Of a stretch of 64,000 bases of DNA, positions 24,061 to 35,085 are shown piece after piece. Each line of letters begins with the position of its first letter. The stretch's first letter is position 1. The notes below the pieces were generated by a model that was not told the DNA's origin, searched no databases, and saw only the letters and a program-made list of their open reading frames with translations. Source of the DNA: Delphinapterus leucas (Eukaryota; Chordata; Mammalia; Artiodactyla; Monodontidae); assembly GCF_002288925.2 (NCBI RefSeq), contig NW_022098076.1, positions 63,605,640-63,669,639 of the forward strand. The letters are read 5' to 3'. Position numbers and translations under genes: made by a program.

Positions 24061-24649
24061 CCTCCTGACCATTCTGTGGAATATTATTAAACATTCCCCA
24101 GGCAGCAGCACCTCAGATTGATGTTTCTCTTTAGACAGTTAATGTTCAGTTTTATGAGCAAAAACTAATTAATAAAAGCAGACTAAAATAATGAGAAAAC
24201 TTTCACATTTATGAAATTAGTGGATATTATAAAAAGATAGGAATATCAGAAAAGCTGCAAAATCTATATACTTCTGATGGGGACGTAAATGAATAGACTT
24301 GCCCAGAACTTTATATATGTATGTTAAAAGCCATACAATTCTTTGACTCATGGTCCCACTGCTGGAAATTAACCTTTTAGAATAAAATTAATCCTTGATT
24401 TTAAGATAAAATATGGGACTTAGTTTTTTTGTGTGTGACTTTAGGAACATGAATGACTGTCACACCACCAATGAGGAGGAGATTGGGAAAATTATGGCTT
24501 GTTATTTGAGAAAGCTTTAAGTAAGCCTACATGTGAGTGCATGGAGTTTGAATTAGAACTACCTGCATGAAGTAGGTAATCCAAATGGAAATAACATTAA
24601 AACTAGTCTTTATCTGGTAAAACACTTAGGGTTCCAGCAGAAGCATATT
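24061..24649. other. Intergenic, nothing recognised
   Basis: AT-rich, no gene. Confidence 0.45.
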
Positions 24650-27640
24650 AGAAACTGCTCGGTCGGGACATCTCCAAACCTGAACACCCTGGGATGCCAA
24701 TGGTAAACAACTTCAGTGAAGATGAGCTCACAATAAAAAAAAAAAAAAAATACATTACAAACTTCCAGGCTTCCAGATCTTCATCTACAAGGAGCATAAT
24801 TGACCAAGGCCTCCAGATGCTGCACTCTAAAGCCCCTCACTCTGTTTTTACTGAAGCCAGTCTTCCCACAGGCTGCTCCCAGCTAATGCCTGAATGTGGC
24901 AGGGTTACCTAGGCAGGCATCCCTAGGTATGGGAGACACATGACACTGTTTATAGCTGTGTTTAGCATGAGGATTCCCCAGAGGTTTGCTCAACCTTTCT
25001 TAGACTATGGAGCTTCTAACCAACCTTCCTTCCCTTCCACCTTCACTCAGGATTAGAGTTGCATGATAATCTGATGACTCTCCCAGCCTTCTCCAGTTCC
25101 TTCCTCATTGTATCCCATGCATCTGTTTGAATAAAACCTTTATTTCATTTTGGCATTTGTTTCTTCTGAGAAGACAAATGCCTTGATCTTGGAATTTGGG
25201 GCTAGCTTTTCCCATTAACCAGCAGGTGAAAGGACACAGTCCTCACTAGTAGATGCAGATACTCCCTGACACAAGGTCAATGGCTAAAGATTTCACCAAT
25301 CGTGACCTAAGAAAATGTCCAGGTGGAGGGGAGTACTGAGTAAGGTGCGATGATCCAGGCTATTAAAAAATATGGAAGGAATAATGCAAACGAAGATAGT
25401 GGGGTTGGCTTGCTACTACTATGTTGTATTAATGTCCCGCAGAAGGATACTGGCAGGCTGGGGATGTTAGGAAGCATTGCTAAGTGTGAAAGTCAGAGAA
25501 CTTCTGTGGTAGCTCTCAAAGAGCCCTGTATCCCCTGCAGTAAAAGGACATATGTAATTAAAGGCAGATTGAGGACCTAATTGTTAGAGTCACAGGACTC
25601 CAAAGACATTTGAATGTTCAGCCAAGGCAGGTCTATTATGCAAAGGTCAGGGATCTGGTGGGAAAATTTAGAATACTGAAACATGGGCTAAAGATATCTA
25701 GATAGTGCCCTGCGGATGTTGACTCTGCAACCTTCACAAACTCTCTTGGCTTGCAGAGGTGGCCCACCTTCTGTATTAAGAGCTAGCAGTTCTATGGTGC
25801 TGAAGGATGCTGCAGAACTCTCACCTCCATAACAGAGGCCACCTTCAGGACCTGACCCCACCTCCTCTCCTGCCTGCCAAGCCATTAACTAAGGCTAAAC
25901 CCCAGTATACCATGGTTGAGGTCATGCTGGGCCTCAACCCAGCATGAAAGAGACTTGACATCCAAAGAATTGTAATAATTATCTAGCATGTTTTGGCAGG
26001 AGCCAGGGGAATACTCATGGGATTGAATTCTGAGGGTGTTTGATCAAGGGGGCTGGAATGTAAGACTGGATAAGAAAGAATTAGTTGACTTAAGAGCGCT
26101 TTCTTGAGACATGGGATTTAGCAACCTAGTGAAGTTGGTAGGGGATGGGTCAAACTCACAAACTCTTAGAAGTCTGGATAAAGCAATGGTCACCACTCAC
26201 GAAGTGGAAATGCCTGAGGTGCCCGGCAGATGGTAAAAGAAGGAATAAAGACCCTGAAGAAGTGGGCATGGGCAAATCATTCACCAAGGCCATAGGGAAT
26301 GTGCTGAGGAGAGGGGCATCAGCAGCTCAGTGGTTGCCTCCTCTGGATGCCAGAGATTATGGTAGGACAGGCAGTCACAGATCTGGGCTTATTAACATCC
26401 AGGGGGATGATGGAGCTCTGGGAAGCCATGAGACTGAAAGAAAAATGAGGCAAGAGCAGAGGATCAGGAGGCTGAGGACTGTTGCTCCAATAAAAAGTCA
26501 AAATCCCTTTCTCAATTCCTTGACCTGAGCCAGTTTTCAGATCTGGAATCCATTAACTGAAGAGGTGACCAGGTACCTAGGAGGAAGGACCCTTCAGCGC
26601 TGTGGCAAGAATATACTGTGACAATTACCTCTGTCTTTCTCCCAAGGGACTTATGACAACTTACTCAGATGGGGGAAAGGGGAATAACCAGATATACTGA
26701 GGGTTAATGGACATAGGGTCTGATATAACATCAATTCTTAGAACCCCTAAGTGTCACCATGGTACCCTTTGTTAGAATTAGAGCCTATGGAGGCCAAGTA
26801 ATAAATGGAATCCTGGAGGACTGCACAATTGGAGTTGATATATTTGGAAATGGAGTAAGCTCACACAGGTTTCCTGGTCTGTGGAATAAGAGTTATCATA
26901 GCAGGGAAGGCCAAGTGTAAACCTTTGAAATTTCCCAACCCCCTTTCTGTCCTATCCAAGATAATAGACCCCCCCCCAATATCATATCTTGGGGAAAGGG
27001 GATGGTGGAGATTAGTGTCATCATTAAAGACCTAAAGGACGCAGGGGTGGTAGTTGCTACCATATCTCCATTTAATTTACCAGAATAGTCCCTTCTAGAA
27101 AATGGATGGATCCCAATAGTTCTGTAGATTACAACAGTAGTAGCAGCTCCAAGTGCAGCTGCTGTACCAAGTAAGGACTCAGGCTTGTGGTATGTAGCTA
27201 TTGTCTTGGCAAATGAATTTTCTTATTCCAATTAGGAAAGAGGATCAGAAACAACATTCACATGGCATGGGCAACAATATTCATTTACAATTTTGTCTCA
27301 GGTCTATCTCTCTCCCATCCTCTGTTGTAGAATAGTCTGAAGAGACCTGGACTGCCTGAACATCCCACAGGACATCAAGCCAATCCACCTCGGTCCACCT
27401 CGGCTCAAGGACCTTGACAGTCTGGCCAAAGCTTTTTTAGACTTCACGGGGGTCTAGAGTGCTTCCACTCAACCTTCCTTCCCTCCTTCCTTTCCTTGGG
27501 AGTAAGATTTGCATCCTGATCTGATGTTTATCCCAGAAATCCCTATCTCCTTCCCTATTTTCAGTCACAGATAATTCCCTGAACAAAACCCTTATATGTT
27601 TAATCACATTTTGGCCCCAAATGTCAATAGTCCTGAGGTT
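24650..27640 (+). mobile_element. Old broken provirus (ERV)
   Basis: Two divergent LTR-like ends are seen. The first, about 24650-25195, carries GAATAAAACCTTTATTTCAT and ends near a GAATTTGGGGCTAGC-type primer-site region. The second, about 27335-27640, has the matching CTGAACAAAACCCTTATATG. Between them is a gag-like open stretch (26145-26528) and a pol-like remnant. There is no recognisable env, so a deletion is likely. It looks like a class I gamma-type relic by structure. Ends are approximate. Confidence 0.6.
26640..27330 (+). pseudogene. Retroviral pol remnant (protease/reverse transcriptase region)
   Basis: Read on the + strand across several frames, the stretch gives short blocks that resemble the retroviral protease-to-reverse transcriptase junction and the front of the RT fingers and palm. 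The blocks are interrupted by stop codons (for example about 27085 and 27125) and frame changes, and no open frame spans them. It cannot make enzyme. It lies between two LTR-like ends. The assignment is by eye and moderate. Confidence 0.55.
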
Positions 27641-27882
27641 GAGAAACCCTGGCTTAGAGAGATAATAACAAGGGGAGTTGGGCATCAATATTGGCTTAAT
27701 TATTTTGTGATTCCCTGGAGATAGAGCTCTCGGGGTTTGGTCCAGATAGCAGATGCTGCACCAAGGAAAATGATGTTTCTGAGAAGCAGTTTGACTAAGA
27801 GTATCCTGTTCCTGAGGGGTTTGGTCAGAACTGGCTTGCTCTGAGAATGCATGGACTTAATAATCCTTGTCTGCTTGTTTGA

Positions 27883-28125
27883 CCTCCCTCCCTCCCTCCC
27901 TCCTCCCTTCCTTCCTCCCTTTTTCCCTCCCTCCCTCCCTCCTTCCTTCCTCCCTTCATTCCTTCCTCCCTCCCTCCTTCCTTTCTTCCTTCCTTCCTTC
28001 CTCTCTTCCTCCCTCCCTCTCCCCTCCCTCCCTCCCTCCCTCCCTCTCCCCTTCCTTCCTTCCTTCAAGCCTTCATTCTTCCTCTCTCTCCCTCTCCCTC
28101 TATACCCTCCCACTCTCTCTTTTCT
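27883..28125 (+). repeat. Polypyrimidine tract (CCCT/CCTT)n
   Basis: About 240 bases almost wholly C and T on the + strand, in CCTC, CCTT and TTCC units. The open frames through it on both strands (poly-Ser/Pro/Leu or Gly/Arg/Glu) are low-complexity artefacts. Confidence 0.95.
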
Positions 28126-31100
28126 GGCCCCAGTGACTTCTTGTCTCCTACCTCAACATAGTAGTAAGAAAATAACAATGATTACTTGATAGTTCCATCC
28201 TGAGAACGCAACTCTCATGCAAACAGTTAACAATGACTTATAGTTTGAAATTTCTCATGGTTCAGTTTCGGATAAAGGGTGAATGTTCTTGGAAAGTTTG
28301 CACTTAATCAGAAAAGTTATTTTCGAATTATGGTCTTAGAGTAATTGCTGGGCTTTTAGATTTGGAAATATTTTCTTACCAGGTATTGTCCACTCATTGC
28401 TCCGAGATTTGGGTTAATAATTTTATCACTTAATAATTTTTTCCTCCTCTTCAGTTCTTACACACTTGCATATATTTAGTTTCACTTCTACTGTGAGCAC
28501 TGCACCCCCAAATTACAGCTGAATTCACTCCAACCTCAAGTTCTAACTGGGTCAGGTTTGTTAATAATCAAGCCCAGTTTTATCAACTTTTTCATAAAAT
28601 TGACCTGGGTTTCAAGAACGTAATGAAACCAGAACATGGGGGAGTTTAGAATATAGTCTGGTCTCAATTTGCCTGCTCTTTGAAAACCACAGTGTGGTTT
28701 CAACCCATCTAAACTTGGATAGTTTAATTGAAAAAAAATAGTGACTGGAAAATCCCACCAACCAATGGAATATAATAGCACCCTTCTAAGGACAATAACC
28801 CAGAGGGAAATGTTATTTTTCTTGTTAGGTTTGTCAGTAAAGTGATAGATATTCTAAAATAAGTGTATCAGAATTTATGAGTGCTGATCGCTTTAGAAAG
28901 TGACCTTGGACATCCAATCAGTCATTATTTAATATGAATAATCAAGAAACTGTCTTGATCAGTTTATTTCATCTGTGTTCCCAAGTGTCTCACCTCACCT
29001 TCAGACTCTGCTTTACCTCCCTCCTAAAATTCTCAGTCTTTCACTGAATGAGGCTTAGCATTAGTAGCTATCCAAGACTTGGATCCAAAGAAGTTTTGAC
29101 TATTGGGCTTACACCTTGGGCAATAGTCACTAGGCTCTCTCCATACTCAGGCAAGGCCCAGCTTTCTTCCAAGTCCCTTTGTCTGTATCTCAGGACTGAG
29201 TTTCTGCTTTGAGACTTCTGACTGTCTTGCCCTGTCTTGCCCTTTCCCTGAGGCCAGAAACTTTCTATCTTGGGACCTGGGACTCATTAGTCTGGGGGAA
29301 ACCTTCTGAATGAAGAAGAATCCAGTTACTGTCTACCTGGATTCCTACTTTTTGTGCTCTACTCACCGTATACAATCTTTTCCTTGGGCTTCAGTACTGC
29401 TACTTGTGCCTTGTGAAGGTTTGGAATTACCCCTCCTCTGATCCCCCAGGGGCCTGAAGCTTATCTGCAGTCCATCACTAGTGATGGGTAATGAGAGAAT
29501 CAGCCTTCCTCTCCATCTCCACATGACTTGTGTGGCAGGATTGTATCTCCTGCTCAGATCCAAGATGTGATAGCTCATCCTTTGTTCTATGATGCCGCCA
29601 TTACTGAAAATGTTCTTGGTATTGAAAGGCCTGTAGCACAAGCCTTCCAACATTTTCAAAGGCAGTAGTTATTTGTTGTCTGAATATGAATATGGTATTT
29701 TTCCCTCAACAATTTCTTCCTTAACTGAGGACCTTGGTGACCAAACCAGGTGTTTCCAATTTTGTATCAAAACCAAAATATAATTGTAAAGTGACAAGAC
29801 ACGGAATTTATTTTCCCCACCACAAAAGTGAGAAGAATTTCAGAAGAGGCATCCCAGGGGTGCCTTGAACAATGACAGTGTCACTGGAAAAATAGTCTTC
29901 CAAGATGGCCTATTTGATGAACTGCCACCATTTGGATTCGCAGTTTTATGCTCATATCCAGCTGAAGATGAAACAATTGAATCTTTCCTCACTCAGAGCT
30001 CCTTTTTGTTTGTTTTGTTTTGTTTTCCCAGCTATAATGAGCTGTGGGGACCTAGTCATCCTCACATTTCCTTGGGATTCTCCTTGTGACACAGTGACGA
30101 TGTCTCCTCTAATGTTACTGTGTAACCTAAGTGTGGAGAACTAAAAGAACTCCCTGTGCAAAAGAAAGCTGAGTCTCTTCTTTTCCCCTTGCCTCTTGCT
30201 GCCAAAGAGACTGGCATGGTTGAGGGCCTTAGACTACACTCCTGTAGCATAAAGGGAAAAGCATCAAGTAGGAATACAATTTTGACATAGAGAAATTGGC
30301 CAGAGAATTTCTAAAATTGCTTAGGATTGGTCCTTTAATCTTCTGCCCTTGTTATGCTCAAGGTCATGTCTAATTTATGTTACTGAATATGGGAATTTCT
30401 AGGAATTCGCTGATACCTGATTCTGACATTTTTACCCCTTGACACCTGAAGTCCACCTTAAACGGCAGGTCATCTGTTTGAATGACCTGCTTGGTATATC
30501 TTGTGTAGTTTCTATAAAGTTAGAAACCAAGGACGCGCATTCAGAGAATGGAAAGTTTTCAGTGGGATGTGAAGCCAGGCTTATCTATCTGCCTGTAAGG
30601 ATCAGTTTCTCCTTGTCACAGCCAGTAAGAGATGGACTTTAAACTTAAGATTCCCACATTCAATGTCTCAATGAATTAAGACCTGAAGAGTTCAGACTAC
30701 ATTTAATAAACTTCCTCTTTTAAAATTTAGCCCACTAATGTCTCTCTCCTATGTTGGTCACATAATCCATTTATTTGCATGTCTAATTAACCATGTCCAT
30801 AAACATTATGTATCTGTATGTTACATTATGTATGTAAGGAATGTGTTTCTTAATGTGTACAGTATTTTTCATAGTATTCTAGGAAAATTAACACAAGAAA
30901 TGCTTTTAGATTATGGTGATGGGTAGCTGATGGCACAATATGTTGCACTGGAGAAATTCTTCTTTGGTAGATATTTTAGAAACTGGAGTTCTTATATAGA
31001 CTTATCTTGAATTTCAAATCCCTGCATGAAAAGGAAGCTATATCCATATCTTATCTCCTTTAAACTTTTTACAAAAATAGGAATGCTAAAGTTCTGATAA

Positions 31101-31517
31101 CTTGGCATACACTTAGTGCTCTATAAACATTAACAAGACTTTTAAGTTTTATTGTTTGCAATATCTTATCTGTTTTTCTGACCACAAATAGTACATGTAC
31201 ATTCATAAAAATGGAAAATAGAGGTAGATGAAATAAGAAAATTAAAATTCTATGTAATCACCATTAACATGTTGCTGTATAAAATTCTGCATGTATTTTC
31301 ACTTTATTTTTACAAAATGGATCATATTCTAAATACAATTTTCTAACCTGTTTTTTCCACTTACATATCATGAAAATTAGAGATTCTTCCTAATTGGGCC
31401 TCCTCATTTTCATTGATGAGAAAATTAAACTCTAGTGAAATTATATGACTAAATTGGTTTCCACTTAGGTAGCATCAAAGCCACATCTATAACTCCAAAC
31501 TCTTAAATCCCATGCCA
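28126..31517. other. Intergenic, nothing recognised
   Basis: About 3.4 kb without a supported gene, RNA or clear repeat. The longest frame (98 codons, 29363-29659, - strand) has no domain. Confidence 0.45.
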
Positions 31518-31754
31518 CCATTTTATGCATTTTTTGTGTGTGTGTGTGCGGTACGCGGGCCTCTCACTGTTGTGGCCTCTCCCGTTGCGGAGCACAGGCT
31601 CCGGACACACAGGCTCAGCGGCCATGGCTCACGGGCCCAGCCGCTCCGCGGCACGTGGGATCCTCCCGGACCGGGGCATGAACCCGTGTCCCCTGCATCG
31701 GCAGGCGGACTCTCAACCACTGCGCCACCAGGGAAGCCCCATTTTATGCATTTT
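31518..31754 (-). mobile_element. CHR-2 SINE with target duplication and (TG) tail
   Basis: The body at about 31534-31738 is on the - strand, with direct repeats CCATTTTATGCATTTT at 31518-31533 and 31739-31754. Its 3' end is (TG)n on the + strand, that is (CA)n in SINE direction, instead of plain A. Confidence 0.95.
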
Positions 31755-32410
31755 ATCTCTTATGTACTATAACTAAAGTCTGACTCAATAAGTTGGAATT
31801 AGGGAGCATGAGAAAGTCTTTATCTTCCCCTGAATGTTTGCTGGGAAACACAGTGGGAAAGATTAACTAACTCAGAATTTATTAAAATATTTTATAGAAA
31901 ATAATTTGTGAATTTTGTTGATTGGTTTTCAATCTTTAAGGCTTCAAATTGAGGCCTCTCTGCCAGAACAACCAGTTTTGCGGCATTAAATCTTGGTACA
32001 TCCCAAACTGCTATAAATCTTAAAACTTTATTATCTAAGCCAGTGTCAATAGAAATGTGGTTAAATCTAAGTAAGAGTTTCCTGACTTTTAAGCTAGTGA
32101 GTTAAAAAAAACATTTATACTGTGGTAATTTGAGTTAAAGACTTAAAAAAATGTTTCTATGAATCAGTCTTATCAATTACTATCAATTTTATTTGCTAAA
32201 TTTAGTACTAGAGTGACATTATCTGTACATTCTTTGTATATAAGCATCTAGCAGAGCATCTTTTTTGGGGTTTTGTGATATTGAGAGCTTTGTGGAATTT
32301 TATGAAAGTTCCACCCACAATCAAAACCAGTGATCTCTGATTGTTGATTAATTCTGTCAGGTAGGTCAGAATTGATACTTTTTTGAATATATACAAACTA
32401 TCTTTCATTT
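31755..32410. other. Intergenic, AT-rich, nothing recognised
   Basis: No gene or nameable repeat. Confidence 0.45.
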
Positions 32411-33223
32411 AAAGTTTCTGTTTTAATAAATGCTGGAAAGGGTGTGGAGAAAGGGAACCCTCCTGCACTGTTGGTGGGAATGTAATTTGATATAGCCACT
32501 ATGGAGAACAGTATGGGGATTCCTTAAAAAACTAAAAATAGAACTACCATATGACCCAGCAATCCCACTACTGGGCGTATACCCTAAGAAAATCATAATT
32601 CAAAAAGACACATGTACCACAATGTTCATTGCAGCACTATTTGCAATAGGACATGGTTACAACCTAAATGTCCGACAGACAAATGGATTAAGAAGATGCG
32701 GCACATATATACAATGGAATATTACTCAACCATAAAAAGGAACGAAATTGAGTTATTTGTAGTGAGGTGGGTGGACCTAGAGTCTGTCATACAGAGTGAA
32801 GTAAGTCAGAAAGAGAAAAGCAAATACCGTATGCTAACACATATATGGAATCTAGAAAAATGGTACCGATGAACGAGTGGCAGGGCAGGAATAAAGACGC
32901 AGATGTTGAGAACGGACTTGAGGACACAGCGGGGAAGGGGAGGCTGGGACATAGTGAGAGAGTAGCAGTGACATACATATACTACCAAATGTAAAACAGA
33001 TGGCTGGCGGGAAGCTGCCGCACAGCATGGGGAGATCAGCTCCATGCTTTGTGACCACCTAGAGGGGTGGGATAGGGAGGGTGGGAGGGAGGCACAAGGG
33101 AGAGGGGATATGGGGATATGTGTGTGCATATGGCTGATTCACTTTGTTGTATGGCAGAAACTAACACAACGTTGTGAAGCAATTATACTCCAATAAAGAT
33201 ATATTAAAAAAAGTTTCTGTTTT
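32411..33223 (+). mobile_element. Young 5'-truncated L1
   Basis: The body is at 32425-33209. Perfect 14-bp direct repeats AAAGTTTCTGTTTT lie at 32411-32424 and 33210-33223. It carries the end of ORF2 (32612-32872, with [16 protein letters not shown]), a G-rich 3' UTR (about 33062-33120), AATAAAGATATATT and a short A tail. Truncation at the 5' side is the usual result of incomplete reverse transcription. Confidence 0.95.
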
Positions 33224-34611
33224 GCCTTCCTCTGCTCCATCCATTTGTCTCTCATTTCTCTTCTTCTTTCTTTTCATCTTCCTCTTTACTCCCATTCTCT
33301 TAAAAATCCTGAGGCTGTTTCCCCAAGTTTTTCTTTGCTATAAGAGATTTTGAAGTTAATCAATATGTTCAGATTATACAAATGGCATTCACTTAACATA
33401 GACATTTTATGACGCTAGTTAAAAGAAGGCCTGGATATCTAGAGAGCAAGCCAGAGAACTGAGAAGTGATTTATTTTCTCAAATGAAAAGAGTGGTTCCA
33501 AATGATGAGAAAAAAAATGTATTTACTCAACAATATTTATCACCATAAACTTGGTTACTGAATTTAACCTGTAAATCAAGATAATAAACTCCAGTAGCAA
33601 AGACTTGATATTTATAAGTCATAACTTCCTTTAGCTCTTTTTTATATTGTGAATCAAAAATTCCTAACAAATTCATTTGGTTTTAAGCACACGTCTGTCT
33701 CTCTTATCCAGAGGGTGAAATGCAGGGGAGATAGTTGACCAATGCTTCTTGACCTTCTTATATTTGGGGAGGACAGGAAAAAAATGTTTCTGGTATTTTC
33801 TACTTGTCAGCATTTCTCAACCAATGTAAAAAAATGGCAAGAACTTTATGTGATCAGACTGAATTTAAATAATGTTGAGATATAACAAAAACACAAGAAA
33901 TGGATTCCTCAGGGTTTTAAAGGCAACTTCATTGCTGTAACATGATTCTCTTAGATGAGTACAGAAACTGGGCTCTACACATGTGCCAGACAAAACCTAA
34001 AGACCCTGGGTTTTAGTCATGGTGTATCACCCTTGCTGCCTTCAACAGGTCCTGATGTGACCAAGTAGGTGCTATTATTTAGCTTCCTACTCATGGATGA
34101 AGCTCTGGGCCAGAGAGTTTCCTCTTGGAGCAGAATCCATGAAATAGAGCCTGCTAACAAAAGCTGCTAAATGTAACCAACTGCTTCTAAATGATTTTCT
34201 CCTAAAGCATGCTTGAATAATACAGTTCACTGAGCCAAAGTTTCCTGCCATGGCCTCCCTCTATCTCATTTAGTTTTTCTACAGCCAAGTAACCTATTAG
34301 AAAATTGTGCCCAGGAGAAGGTAGAGCCAAATGATGCATATTTTAGATTCTGGTTGTTAAATGGTTCAGTGTGACGTGTGGTCAGAATTGGAGGTGGTGA
34401 GGAGTAACCAGAATCTTTTCTCCCTTGCCTCAGCCAGATAATGACACGTTTACCAGTTCATCCCTTTTGCTCTCGGAAAGAAGCAAAATTGGCTATGTGT
34501 TGTGTCCAGATTACACTCAGAGAAGAACAAAAAAGTATGGCCATATCAATGATACACTTTTTAAGACGGTGAATGCCACCCGAATCCATTGGCATGACCA
34601 TATGTTTGTGT
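33224..34611. other. Intergenic, nothing recognised
   Basis: No gene or nameable element. Confidence 0.45.
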
Positions 34612-35085
34612 GTGTGTATGGTAAATATAACATAAAATTTACCATTTTAACCATTTTAAAGTGTACGATTCAGGTATTTATACATTCACTATGTTGCGCA
34701 ACTATCACTCTTGTCTAGTTCAAGAACGTTTTCATCACCCCCAGGAGAAATCCTATACCGTCAAACAGTCATTCTTCACTTCCTGATTCTCCCCCTGTCC
34801 CTGGCCATCCATAGACTGCTTTCTGTCTCTATGGACTTGCCTATTTTGGATATTTCATACAAATAGAATTATATAACGTATGGCCTTTTGTGTATGATTT
34901 CTTTTACTCAGCATAATGTTTTCAAGGTTCATCCATGTTGTAGCATGCATCAGTACTTCATTCCTTTTTATGGCTGAATAATATTCAGTTGTATGGGTAT
35001 ATCTCATTTTGTTTATCCATTCACCAGTTGATGAACACTTGGGTTGTTTCCATCTTTTGGCTATGGTGATTGGTGTTGCTATAAG
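34612..35085 (-). mobile_element. Old L1 fragment
   Basis: Reverse-complement L1 blocks: ACATAAAATTTACCATTTTA, CTTGCCTATTTTGGATATTT, CAAGGTTCATCCATGTTGTA and ATTCACCAGTTGATGAACAC. Decayed L1M-like copy. Confidence 0.75.

Noticed and set aside
27700..28189. Open frames of 89-137 codons on both strands
   Set aside because: They arise only because the CCCT/CCTT tract lacks stop codons; the proteins are low-complexity and share no family feature.
32787..33129. Overlapping - strand frames of 63-107 codons
   Set aside because: Antisense of the L1 3' UTR at 32425-33209, not genes.
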